Shown in pieces: positions 36,679 through 45,299 of a DNA stretch of 64,000 bases (position 1 is the first letter of the stretch; every line of letters begins with the position of its first letter). Under the pieces are notes generated by a model that made no database searches, was not told where the DNA came from, and worked only from the letters and a program-made list of their open reading frames with translations. The translations under genes and the position numbers were made by a program. The DNA comes from Salibacter halophilus (GTDB lineage Bacteria; Bacteroidota; Bacteroidia; Flavobacteriales_G; Salibacteraceae): positions 1-64,000 of the forward strand of contig NZ_WACR01000001.1 in assembly GCF_008806325.1 (NCBI RefSeq), written 5' to 3'.

Positions 36679-37911
36679 ATGAGCAAGATTTGGAAAAAAA
36701 GGTCACAGGAAGAGATCAAGTCTGTCGTTTTCAAGGCACTTGAAGACAACGTCAACTTCAGCGAGCAAAACATACTGGGTATTCCTGCATCGTACCTCGA
36801 TGACAAGGTTTTCAACCAGGACGCTTCATTCGTGAAAGACGCTCCTTTTATTTCCACACTCATTCAGAACCCAAACCATATCGGTTGTCATACACTCGGC
36901 TCTTCCGAGTCATTTTTCAAAGGCACTCAACAAATTGAAAAAGAACTGATCGATATCTGCGGAACGGATATCCTGAAAGGTGAAACAGGTGAGTATGACG
37001 GTTACGTGGCATCGGGCGGAACTGAAGCCAACATCCAGGCAATGTGGATTTACCGCAACTATTTCATGCAGGAGCGCGGAGCTTCACGAGAGGAAATCGC
37101 CATCATTGCCAGTGCTGACACGCATTACTCTGTCGATAAAGCCGGCAACCTGCTGGCTCTGACCGTGAAAAAAACACCAGTCAATGAAAGCCGCCAAATC
37201 GAGCACGACTCACTGCGGAAAACGTTAAAAGAAGCTCAAAACGAAGGTTTTAAACACTTTATCGTTATCAGCAATATGATGACCACAATGTTTGGCTCTG
37301 TTGACGACATCAACGTTTACACCGATGTTTTAACTGAGTTGAACTGCGATTTCAAACTCCACGTTGACGGGGCTTATGGCGGATTTTACTACCCTTTCAC
37401 CAACAAAAACGAAGACCTCACTTTTCAAAATTCGCACATTTCATCCTTCACGCTCGATGCCCACAAAATGGCTCAGGCGCCTTACGGAACTGGAATTTTC
37501 ATCATCAGGAAAGGCATGATTCACTTTGCCAACACCAAGGAAGCCAGTTACGTGGAAGGCGAAGATTATACGCTAATCGGAAGCAGATCAGGCGCTAACG
37601 CGGTTGCCGTGTGGATGATTCTGACCAAAAACGGTCCGTACGGCTGGCACGAAAAAGTTTTCATCCTCCAAAAACGAACCGGCTGGATGTGTGATAAATT
37701 AACCGAACTAGGCATCGAATATTACCGCCACGAATACTCGAATATCGTAACCATCAAGAGCGAATTCATCGAAGAAGAAACTGCTCAAAAATTTGGATTA
37801 GTACCTGACAATCACGCCAATCCAAACTGGTACAAAATTGTGATCATGGAACACGTAACCATCGAAAAATTGAGCCTGCTGGTTGAGGACATCAAAAGTC
37901 ACATGAATTAG
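36679..37911 (+). CDS. Group II PLP-dependent amino acid decarboxylase
   Basis: A 410-residue protein from the ATG at 36679. Family blocks: GYVASGGTEANIQAMWIYRN (cofactor phosphate binding), ADTHYSVDKAGNLL, HVDGAYGGF (Asp pairing with the pyridine nitrogen), and LDAHKMAQAPYGTG with the Schiff-base lysine. The fold is that of the glutamate, tyrosine, histidine and aromatic L-amino-acid decarboxylases; the substrate cannot be told from motifs. It converges on the beta-CASP gene with a 13-bp gap. Confidence 0.88.
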   Translation: MSKIWKKRSQEEIKSVVFKALEDNVNFSEQNILGIPASYLDDKVFNQDASFVKDAPFISTLIQNPNHIGCHTLGSSESFFKGTQQIEKELIDICGTDILKGETGEYDGYVASGGTEANIQAMWIYRNYFMQERGASREEIAIIASADTHYSVDKAGNLLALTVKKTPVNESRQIEHDSLRKTLKEAQNEGFKHFIVISNMMTTMFGSVDDINVYTDVLTELNCDFKLHVDGAYGGFYYPFTNKNEDLTFQNSHISSFTLDAHKMAQAPYGTGIFIIRKGMIHFANTKEASYVEGEDYTLIGSRSGANAVAVWMILTKNGPYGWHEKVFILQKRTGWMCDKLTELGIEYYRHEYSNIVTIKSEFIEEETAQKFGLVPDNHANPNWYKIVIMEHVTIEKLSLLVEDIKSHMN

Positions 37912-37924
37912 TGTTTTGTTTCGG

Positions 37925-39298
37925 TCAGAGCCTGTATGTCAGGCCCATTTTGGTTTCCTCAGCATCAAGGTTCAACGTGTCTTTTAGTTTCAACGCGAGG
38001 CAGTGTGAAGCCATTGGCTCACCGTGATTGAGAAATACCTTTTTAGGTCGTTTTTCAAACTGGCCTACCCAATCGAGTAAATCGGTTTGATCTCCATGAG
38101 CTGAGAGCGTATTGAGATGCTCAACTTTTGCTTTCAACTGGTACCAGTCACCAAAAAATTTAAGTTCTTTTTCGCCATTCATGAGCGACCTTCCGCGAGT
38201 TCCCTCAGCCTGGAAACCGGCAAGCAATATCGTATTATTTGGATTTCCCATGTGCTTTTGGAGGTAATACAAAATTCGACCACCTGTGATCATTCCGCTA
38301 CCCGCCAAAACGATTTTCGGTTTTTTATCCTGAATAATCATTTGCGAACGATAATAATCTTCAATCATCGTGCATTCATCCTGCATCATTTGCACATCTT
38401 CATTGCTCAGCAAGTGCCAATCGGGAAAGCGGTAAAAGACCTCCGTTGCACTCTTCGCCATCGGGCTATCGAGATAAAACGGAATACGCGGAATCTTCTC
38501 CTGCTGACGGAGCTTAGCAATAAAGTAAATAATCTCCTGGGCGCGCTCCACAGCAAAGGTGGGAATCATCAAAATACCTTGTCTGTCCAATGTATCGAGA
38601 ATTACACGTTCCAACGCTTCAACCGGATCTTCATCAGGGTGATTGCGGTTTCCGTATGTCGATTCTAACACGATATAATCGGCTTTTTCCAACTTTTTGG
38701 GCGGATACAGTAAATGTGGTTTTTGCCTGCCTATATCACCGGAGAAGACGATCGTATCTTCTCCTAATTCCATTTCAACCATAGCCGCACCCAGAATATG
38801 TCCGGCATGATGAAACTGAAACTTGATCTCCTGATCGATGAAAACATACTCCGAATTATCGTGAATCTTAAAGAGCGGAAAAACCAACTCGGCATCCTGT
38901 CTGTCGTAAAGCGGTTTGGCCTCTTTGTGGCTCGAGTAGCCACGTTTGTTAGCATCTTCAGCTTCTTCTTCCTGGATCTTAGCACTGTCGAGCAGAATAA
39001 TTTTCGCCAACTCAGCAGTAGGTGCTGTACAGTGAATTGTACCTGCAAATCCGTTTTTCACGAGAGCAGGCAACATCCCGCAGTGATCGAGATGAGCGTG
39101 TGTGAGAATGACCGCATCGATTTCTGACGGATTAATAGGGAAATCATCCCTGTTCTTCAGTCTCAGTTCTTTCAGACCCTGAAACATTCCACAATCTACC
39201 AGTACCTTTTTATTGTTGTAGCGAACCAGCGTTTTGGACCCCGTTACCGTTCCGGCCGCGCCCCAAAATTGCAGTTTAGCTCTTGTCTCTTGTTGCAT
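37925..39298 (-). CDS. Metallo-beta-lactamase/beta-CASP RNA-processing nuclease
   Basis: A 457-residue protein: LTHAHLDHCG (metal-binding HxHxDH), the later metal ligands in HHAGHILGA and FSGDIGR, a beta-CASP insert with IPTFAVERAQE, and the terminal HGEPMA motif with the last histidine. This is the CPSF73/YSH1-type layout. Members cut or trim RNA; in bacteria the exact substrate is usually unknown. No signal peptide. It stands alone, with a divergent glycosyltransferase further upstream. Confidence 0.92.
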   Translation of the reverse strand: MQQETRAKLQFWGAAGTVTGSKTLVRYNNKKVLVDCGMFQGLKELRLKNRDDFPINPSEIDAVILTHAHLDHCGMLPALVKNGFAGTIHCTAPTAELAKIILLDSAKIQEEEAEDANKRGYSSHKEAKPLYDRQDAELVFPLFKIHDNSEYVFIDQEIKFQFHHAGHILGAAMVEMELGEDTIVFSGDIGRQKPHLLYPPKKLEKADYIVLESTYGNRNHPDEDPVEALERVILDTLDRQGILMIPTFAVERAQEIIYFIAKLRQQEKIPRIPFYLDSPMAKSATEVFYRFPDWHLLSNEDVQMMQDECTMIEDYYRSQMIIQDKKPKIVLAGSGMITGGRILYYLQKHMGNPNNTILLAGFQAEGTRGRSLMNGEKELKFFGDWYQLKAKVEHLNTLSAHGDQTDLLDWVGQFEKRPKKVFLNHGEPMASHCLALKLKDTLNLDAEETKMGLTYRL

Positions 39299-39369
39299 GA
39301 ATAATTGAAATTGATCTTCTCAAAGATGGTTAATAAAAGCTTGTGATTGCAAATTATAAGCTAAAAGTA

Positions 39370-39663
39370 TCAAATCAATAAGTCAATTGTAACAAAAAGC
39401 AAATCCGCAAAAAAACCAGAGAGGATAAACCATACAGGAACAGAAACATCAGTCCCTTTGAGAATCTCCTGCATTTTCTCAGTCTTTGTGGCAAACAGCG
39501 TGATCAATTGAACTCCAAGAGATTGTAGCACAACGAAAAGAACAGTTTTAGCAGACAACTCAGTACTGAAAAGAGAGCTGCTTATGAAATAAAACAACCA
39601 CACTCCAAAAATGCGCTGTGGAATGAGAATTAAACTGAAAAATAATTTGAATTTGGTGTTCAT
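39370..39663 (-). CDS. Small membrane protein of unknown function
   Basis: A 97-residue protein with three hydrophobic segments (about residues 5-28, 39-60 and 74-95) and a short charged loop TKTEKMQEILKG between the second and third. No family recognised. It lies 71 bp upstream of the beta-CASP gene on the same strand and may be co-transcribed with it. Confidence 0.65.
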   Translation of the reverse strand: MNTKFKLFFSLILIPQRIFGVWLFYFISSSLFSTELSAKTVLFVVLQSLGVQLITLFATKTEKMQEILKGTDVSVPVWFILSGFFADLLFVTIDLLI

Positions 39664-39771
39664 AGATGGAATGCTTTTATGAAAAATGGTGAACTAAAAT
39701 GCACTTTTAAAATTATTCATCCAAAAAAGTAACTATCGCCACATTACCTCAAATCCCTATCTTAGCCGCCC

Positions 39772-40893
39772 ATGAAAACTGTAGTGATAGGACCCGCCCA
39801 TCCGCTTCGCGGAGGAATTGCATCCACAAATGAAGCCTTTGCCAGAGCCCTGCAAAAAGCGGGACACGATTGTACGCTCATTTCGTTTTACATGCAGTAT
39901 CCCAAATTCCTGTTCCCGGGAAAAACTCAGTTTTCGTCAGATCCAAAACCTACTGACATATCAATTCATCACACCATCTCTTCTATCAATCCGCTATCCT
40001 GGTGGGCAACAGCCCGTCAAATCAAAAAGCTCAACCCCGATGTTATCTTCATCCGCTACTGGCTACCGTTTATGGCTCCGGCCCTTGGAACAATAGCGAA
40101 GTTTTTGAAAAACCGCTGTAAAATCATCGGGATTACAGATAATGTCATTCCGCACGAAGCCAGACCTGGCGATAAACAATTCACCAACTACTTCATCAAT
40201 CAGTGTCACGGCTTTGTGACGTTGTCCAAAACGGTTCTGACTGAAATACAGGAATTCACACCAAAGCCGTCAATTTACCTCCCACACCCGCTCAATGAGC
40301 AATTTGGAGAGGCTGTTTCGAGAGAGGAAGCACGCGAAAAACTCAATTGGAATCAGGACAAGAAATTCGTTTTGTTTTTTGGTTTGGTCAGAGCCTACAA
40401 AGGCCTTGATCTTCTCCTCAAAGCATTTGGTGAGAGTCAGCTCAAAGAGAGTGATATCGAACTGCAAATCGTTGGCGAATTCTATGACAGTCCGGATACG
40501 TACACAGACTTAATCCAAAAACACGATCTCACCGGAAAAGTGCATATCGACAACAGATTTGTCCCTAACGAGGATGTCAAACTCTATTTCAGCGCAGCCG
40601 ACCTGGTCGCTCAAACTTATCATACTGCTAGTCAAAGCGGGATTACTCAAATCGCTTACCAGTTCAACACCCCGATGCTCGTCACCAATGTTGGCGGATT
40701 AAGCGAATTTGTGCCACACGAAAAAGTTGGCTTTGTGGTTGAAAAGGATCCGACCGAAATAGCAACGGCTATAAAACGCTTCTTTGATGAAAACCTCGCT
40801 CAAAAATTCAAGCAGGGCGTTGAAGAAGAAAAAGAAAAATACCTGTGGAGCACTTTTGTGAAGAATATTGAGGAGTTTAGTGATTCACTGTAG
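39772..40893 (+). CDS. GT4-family glycosyltransferase
   Basis: A 373-residue GT-B enzyme. The N-terminal domain opens GPAHPLRGGIASTNEAFARA (loop for the nucleotide sugar), and the C-terminal domain has FFGLVRAYKGLDLLLKAF and QSGITQIAYQFNTPMLVTN, the family 4 donor-binding pattern. It transfers a sugar from an activated donor to a lipid, polysaccharide or protein acceptor; which one is unknown. It is a single gene, not part of a visible polysaccharide cluster. The sequence before the ATG (TATCTTAGCC) resembles a -7 element close to the start. Confidence 0.85.
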   Translation: MKTVVIGPAHPLRGGIASTNEAFARALQKAGHDCTLISFYMQYPKFLFPGKTQFSSDPKPTDISIHHTISSINPLSWWATARQIKKLNPDVIFIRYWLPFMAPALGTIAKFLKNRCKIIGITDNVIPHEARPGDKQFTNYFINQCHGFVTLSKTVLTEIQEFTPKPSIYLPHPLNEQFGEAVSREEAREKLNWNQDKKFVLFFGLVRAYKGLDLLLKAFGESQLKESDIELQIVGEFYDSPDTYTDLIQKHDLTGKVHIDNRFVPNEDVKLYFSAADLVAQTYHTASQSGITQIAYQFNTPMLVTNVGGLSEFVPHEKVGFVVEKDPTEIATAIKRFFDENLAQKFKQGVEEEKEKYLWSTFVKNIEEFSDSL

Positions 40894-40914
40894 GTTGGCG
40901 ATTAGTTCAATTTG

Positions 40915-40952
40915 AATTTGTAGGATTGCGATGCATCGCAATCCTACAAATT
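40915..40952. repeat. 38-bp perfect palindrome
   Basis: The two 19-base arms (AATTTGTAGGATTGCGATG and its complement) meet at 40933/40934 with no loop. It follows the glycosyltransferase stop by 21 bp and has no T-run, so it is not an ordinary terminator. It could be a repetitive palindromic element or a protein-binding site. Confidence 0.75.
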
Positions 40953-40969
40953 GGAATAGACAAACCTCC

Positions 40970-41083
40970 CAACTCCCTAACCTTCCAACCTTTAATTGTC
41001 ATAAATTAAAAATATCTCTAAATCAACTTTAGAACTTCTCTCAACCTTCTCCTCAACCTTGACCTCGACCTCAACACAATATT
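40970..41083. repeat. Pyrimidine-rich intergenic tract (copy 1)
   Basis: This stretch has ACAAACCTCCCAACTCCCTA, then TTTAGAACTTCTCTCAACC and tandem CTCAACCTTGACCTCGACCT. The same words recur in the tract at 63815-63980, so the two are probably diverged copies of one family. The rest of the 285-bp gap is AT-rich, with TATCTTCG at 41134-41141 as a possible promoter of the E1 gene. Confidence 0.5.
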
Positions 41084-41178
41084 AAATACGTAATAACACT
41101 CGTTCTCAACAATCTAAAAAAAGACAGTTTTTTGTATCTTCGCGCCACTATCGTTCTCATCTAATAAGAAGACTATAC

Positions 41179-43611
41179 ATGGCAAATACAAAAAACGAAG
41201 GTGCTGAAGTGGAAGAACTCACACAGCAAGAGTTGAAAGAAGAGATACTAGCCGATTTTAAACTGGCGAATGAAAGTAGAGAGGCGAGTTTACTTGGTCG
41301 TAGAGAAGTTCTAACAGGAAAGGCCAAGTTTGGAATCTTTGGAGATGGTAAAGAAATAGCGCAAATAGCATTGGCTAAACAGTTTCAGGAAGGTGATTTC
41401 AGATCGGGATATTACCGCGATCAAACATGGATGCTCGCAGCGGGTATCATCACACTGGAATCATTTTACGCTCAATTATACGCACACGCTGATATCGAAT
41501 TTGATCCGGCATCAGGTGGTCGACAAATGAATGCCCACTTTTCTACTCGTTCTCTCAACGATGACGGAACGTGGAAAGACTTAACAGCTCAAAAAAATAC
41601 TTCAACTGATATAAGTCCAACAGCCGGACAAATGTCTCGCCTCCTCGGACTGGCACAAGCATCAAAAGTGTACCGTGAATCGGGAGCGCTCAAAAATGTT
41701 GATTGGACATCTAAGTTCTCGAAAAACGGACAGGAAATCGCTTTTGGTTCTATCGGTGACGCCTCAACATCTGAAGGTGTATTTTGGGAAACCCTCAATG
41801 CTGCTGGTGTTCTACAGGTTCCGATGGTGATGTCTGTTTGGGATGACGGATACGGCATTTCAGTTGAAAAGAAATACCAAACAATTAAAGAGAGCATTTC
41901 TGAAGCACTCAAAGGATTCCAACGCACTGATGACGCACCCGGATTTGAGATGCTGAACGTAAAAGCATGGGATTATGCCAACCTCTGCCTCACTTACGAA
42001 AAGGCAGCTGAGATTGCGCGCGAAAAACACATCCCAGTACTCGTTCACGTTGAAGAAGTTACACAACCACAGGGACACTCGACATCTGGTTCGCACGAGC
42101 GTTACAAGTCTAAAGAGCGTCTCGATTGGGAAAAAGAATACGATGGAATTGCTCAAATGCGCAACTGGATTCTGAAAAAAGAACTCGCAACTGAAGAAGA
42201 GCTCGATCAGATCCAAAAAGACGCCAAGAAGCGTGCCCGCGATGCTAAGAAAACAGCACTTCAGGAATTCCTCAAGCCGATAAAAGCTGAAAAAGCTGAG
42301 GCCATGAAACTGATGGAACCGGTAGTTGCAGCAAGTGCTAACAAAGCATTTTTAAACAAAGACGTCAAAGAGCTCAGCGATAACAAAGAGCCATTGCGTA
42401 AAGACATTATAGTCGTTGTAAAAAAAGTACTCCGCTCAACGAGAAATGAGCAGAGCAACGAGCGCGATCAACTTTTAAACTGGTTCAGGAATTACGACCA
42501 AACCAGCAAAGATCGTTACGACAAACACCTCTACTCTGAGAGTGACCTCGCAGCGACTAACGTCAAAACTGTTCACGCAACTTACCCTTCAGAACCGGAA
42601 ATGAGAGACGGTCGCGAAATACTACGCGACAACTTCGATTACATCCTCAAAAATCGTCCTGAGGTGCTCATCTTTGGTGAAGACTCCGGGAAAATTGGTG
42701 GTGTAAACCAGGGACTTGAAGGATTACAGGAAAAATACGGAGTAGACCGCGTAACCGATACCGGAATTCGCGAAAACACGATAATCGGTCAGGGAATTGG
42801 TATGGCGATGCGCGGCTTGCGCCCAATCGCTGAAATCCAGTACCTCGATTACCTCCACTATTGCATTCAGGTACTTTCTGATGATCTGGCAACATTGCGC
42901 TACAGAAGTGCAGGTGGGCAAAAAGCGCCACTCATTGTCAGAACCAGAGGTCACCGACTCGAAGGTATTTGGCACAGTGGCTCGCCAATGGGCATGATCA
43001 TCAACTCTGTTCGCGGAATACATGTTTGCACACCACGCAACATGGTTCAGGCAGCCGGAATGTACAACACACTCCTCGAAGGCGATGAACCGGGAATCGT
43101 GATCGAATCGCTCAACGGTTACAGACTCAAAGAAGCTGTACCTGAAAATGTTGGCGAATTCAAAGTTGAACTCGGCAAAATAGACGTGGTTAAAGAAGGT
43201 GAAGACGTAACAGTCGTAACTTACGGCTCAATGGTAAGAATGGCAGAAGAAGCTGCTAAAAGCCTCGCTGAAGCAGGAATCTCAGTTGAAGTGGTTGATG
43301 TACAAACACTACTGCCATTCGACCTGAATCACGAGACTGTTCAATCACTTCAAAAAACGAATCGCGTAGTATTTGTCGATGAAGATGTACCGGGTGGAGC
43401 ATCAGCTTACATGATGCAACAAGTATTGACTGAGCAGGGCGGTTACTACCACCTCGATTCAGAACCGGTAACGCTTACAGCGAAAGCGCATCGCCCGGCT
43501 TACGGATCTGACGGTGATTACTTTAGCAAGCCATCAGTCGATGATATTTACGATGCCGTTTACAACCTCATGCACGAGTTCAATCCGGCAGAATATCCAA
43601 CTATTTACTAA
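41179..43611 (+). CDS. Fused alpha/beta E1 subunit of a 2-oxoacid dehydrogenase complex
   Basis: An 810-residue protein that joins both E1 subunits. The alpha half (about 1-380) has YYRDQTWMLAAG, ASGGRQMNAHFS and the thiamine-diphosphate motif GDASTSEGVFWETLN. The beta half (about 470-810) has EDSGKIGGVNQGLEGLQEKY, IGQGIGMAMRGLRPIAEIQY and the terminal domain LPFDLNHETV. Proteins of this shape oxidatively decarboxylate pyruvate or branched 2-oxoacids and pass the acyl group to a lipoyl E2. The motif reads GDAS where many homologues have GDGx. The middle linker is highly charged. A terminator follows. Confidence 0.9.
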   Translation: MANTKNEGAEVEELTQQELKEEILADFKLANESREASLLGRREVLTGKAKFGIFGDGKEIAQIALAKQFQEGDFRSGYYRDQTWMLAAGIITLESFYAQLYAHADIEFDPASGGRQMNAHFSTRSLNDDGTWKDLTAQKNTSTDISPTAGQMSRLLGLAQASKVYRESGALKNVDWTSKFSKNGQEIAFGSIGDASTSEGVFWETLNAAGVLQVPMVMSVWDDGYGISVEKKYQTIKESISEALKGFQRTDDAPGFEMLNVKAWDYANLCLTYEKAAEIAREKHIPVLVHVEEVTQPQGHSTSGSHERYKSKERLDWEKEYDGIAQMRNWILKKELATEEELDQIQKDAKKRARDAKKTALQEFLKPIKAEKAEAMKLMEPVVAASANKAFLNKDVKELSDNKEPLRKDIIVVVKKVLRSTRNEQSNERDQLLNWFRNYDQTSKDRYDKHLYSESDLAATNVKTVHATYPSEPEMRDGREILRDNFDYILKNRPEVLIFGEDSGKIGGVNQGLEGLQEKYGVDRVTDTGIRENTIIGQGIGMAMRGLRPIAEIQYLDYLHYCIQVLSDDLATLRYRSAGGQKAPLIVRTRGHRLEGIWHSGSPMGMIINSVRGIHVCTPRNMVQAAGMYNTLLEGDEPGIVIESLNGYRLKEAVPENVGEFKVELGKIDVVKEGEDVTVVTYGSMVRMAEEAAKSLAEAGISVEVVDVQTLLPFDLNHETVQSLQKTNRVVFVDEDVPGGASAYMMQQVLTEQGGYYHLDSEPVTLTAKAHRPAYGSDGDYFSKPSVDDIYDAVYNLMHEFNPAEYPTIY

Positions 43612-43617
43612 AAAGTT

Positions 43618-43641
43618 GAGGAGGGTTCGCCCTCCTTTTTT
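43618..43641 (+). terminator. Terminator after the E1 gene
   Basis: GGAGGG (43620-43625), loop TTCG, CCCTCC (43630-43635) and six T form a tight rho-independent terminator. It lies only three bases before the murQ start codon, so murQ is cut off from the E1 transcript except by read-through. Confidence 0.85.
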
Positions 43642-43644
43642 ACG

Positions 43645-44451
43645 ATGAGTAAAACAACCGAATCAACTTCGCACTACGATCATCTGGAAAAGATGAGCAC
43701 GAGAGATTTACTCGTGAACATGAACCGTGAAGATGAAAAAGTAGCTGCTTCGGTCAGAGCCAAAATTCCTCAAATTGAAAAGCTGGTCGATCAAATTGCA
43801 GACAGAATGCTTTCAGGCGGCAGGTTGTTTTACCTGGGCGCGGGAACCAGCGGCCGACTCGGGATTTTAGATGCATCGGAATGTCCGCCAACATTTGGTG
43901 TTGATCACGGACTTGTAATCGGGTTGATTGCCGGAGGTGATGGCGCAATCAGGAAGGCTGTAGAGAAAGCTGAAGATGATGCTGAACTGGGTTGGAAAGA
44001 TTTACTCGAATACGACATTTCAGAAAATGATTCTGTAGTTGGTATCGCGGCATCAGGCACAACGCCATATGTTGTTGGGGCTCTGAAACACGCCAACGAA
44101 AAAGGTATTTTAACCGGTTGCATAACCTGCAATGAAAATACACCCGTAGCAGCTGCAGCTCAATATCCCATTGAAGTAGTTGTAGGACCTGAGTTTGTCA
44201 CCGGAAGCACGCGGATGAAAGCCGGGACAGCTCAAAAGATGGTTCTGAACATGATAAGCACAAGTGTCATGATTAAACTTGGTCGTGTTGAGGGAAACAA
44301 AATGGTGGATATGCAATTGAGCAACGCCAAACTCGTTGAAAGAGGAACCAAAATGGTGAGCGAAGCAACCGGACTCAGCAATGAGAAAGCAAAAAAAGAA
44401 TTGTTAACTCACGGCAGTGTTCGCAAGGCTGTGCAGGCTAATAAAAAGTAA
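43645..44451 (+). CDS. murQ: N-acetylmuramic acid 6-phosphate etherase
   Basis: A 268-residue protein with the SIS-domain blocks LFYLGAGTSGRLGILDASECPPTFG, IAASGTTPYVVGAL and GSTRMKAGTAQKMVLNMIST. It cleaves the D-lactyl ether of MurNAc-6-phosphate, giving GlcNAc-6-phosphate, and so recycles cell wall sugar. About 30 residues shorter than E. coli MurQ but complete by motifs. The LOG-family gene starts one base after its stop. No separate promoter is evident between the terminator at 43618-43641 and the ATG. Confidence 0.95.
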   Translation: MSKTTESTSHYDHLEKMSTRDLLVNMNREDEKVAASVRAKIPQIEKLVDQIADRMLSGGRLFYLGAGTSGRLGILDASECPPTFGVDHGLVIGLIAGGDGAIRKAVEKAEDDAELGWKDLLEYDISENDSVVGIAASGTTPYVVGALKHANEKGILTGCITCNENTPVAAAAQYPIEVVVGPEFVTGSTRMKAGTAQKMVLNMISTSVMIKLGRVEGNKMVDMQLSNAKLVERGTKMVSEATGLSNEKAKKELLTHGSVRKAVQANKK

Positions 44452-44452
44452 C

Positions 44453-45160
44453 ATGAGTAAAGAAGACAAAGTCAAAAAAGCATTTGAAGATAAAAGCTGG
44501 AACGAGATCAAAACAACCGACAGCTGGCAGGTCTTTAAGATGATGAGCGAAATCGTTGAAGGCTTTGAGAAAATGGGAAAGATTGGTCCGTGTGTTACTG
44601 TTTTTGGATCGGCACGTACCAAACCCGATACGCGCTACTACGAACTCGCTGAGCAAATTGCGTTCAATCTCACTCAGCAAGGCTACGGTGTCATCACAGG
44701 AGGCGGACCCGGAATCATGGAAGCAGCTAACAAAGGCGCCAATCGCGGAAAAGGAAAATCTGTTGGACTCAACATCGATCTCCCCTTTGAGCAACACTCA
44801 AATGAATACATCGACAACGACAAACTCATCAACTTTGACTATTTCTTTGTTCGCAAACTCATGTTTGTCAAGTATTCACAGGGCTTTATTGTGTTGCCCG
44901 GAGGCTTTGGAACGCTCGATGAATTATTTGAAGCTCTTACTCTTATTCAAACAAATAAGATTGGTAAATTCCCGATTATTCTCGTTGGAAAAGAATTTTG
45001 GGGCGGAATGCTCGACTGGATCAAAAACACATTACTCGAAAAGGAACACAACATCAGCGAGCCCGATATGTATATCTTTAAACTCGTTGACACAGCCGAT
45101 GAAGCAATAGAAGAAATAGACAGCTTTTACTCCAAGTACCTCCTTCGTCCAAATTTCTAG
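44453..45160 (+). CDS. LOG-family (TIGR00730-type) Rossmann protein
   Basis: A 235-residue protein from the ATG at 44453. It has GSARTKPDTRYYELA, GGGPGIMEAANKGA and the family signature PGGFGTLDELFE. LOG-family enzymes cleave nucleoside 5'-monophosphates to base plus ribose phosphate; some make cytokinin. Here it is coupled to murQ (one-base gap), which may reflect shared nucleotide or sugar-phosphate salvage. A frame from 44417 adds 12 residues that overlap murQ and is not used. Confidence 0.92.
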   Translation: MSKEDKVKKAFEDKSWNEIKTTDSWQVFKMMSEIVEGFEKMGKIGPCVTVFGSARTKPDTRYYELAEQIAFNLTQQGYGVITGGGPGIMEAANKGANRGKGKSVGLNIDLPFEQHSNEYIDNDKLINFDYFFVRKLMFVKYSQGFIVLPGGFGTLDELFEALTLIQTNKIGKFPIILVGKEFWGGMLDWIKNTLLEKEHNISEPDMYIFKLVDTADEAIEEIDSFYSKYLLRPNF

Positions 45161-45266
45161 ATCAACAACCTTTCAACACGTTATGAACAAGGTTACGAAC
45201 AGGATATTCACATTTTTTTGTTCAAACTTTGAAATAACACTCGCGCGCAGCAGGTATGTGATCGAA

Positions 45267-45274
45267 TAGCTTTG
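45267..45274 (+). promoter_or_regulatory. -7 element before the duplicated-domain SPOR-module protein
   Basis: TAGCTTTG matches TAnnTTTG and lies 25 bases before the ATG at 45300. No -33 TTG at the usual distance. Confidence 0.5.
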
Positions 45275-45299
45275 TGAAACACCAATTAAGTGCAAAGCC

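Noticed and set aside
38117-38668. A 183-residue plus-strand frame
   Set aside because: It is antisense to the beta-CASP nuclease gene, whose motifs are intact, and has no start signal or domain.
40915-40952. Palindrome as terminator of the glycosyltransferase gene
   Set aside because: It lacks a loop and a T-run on either side.
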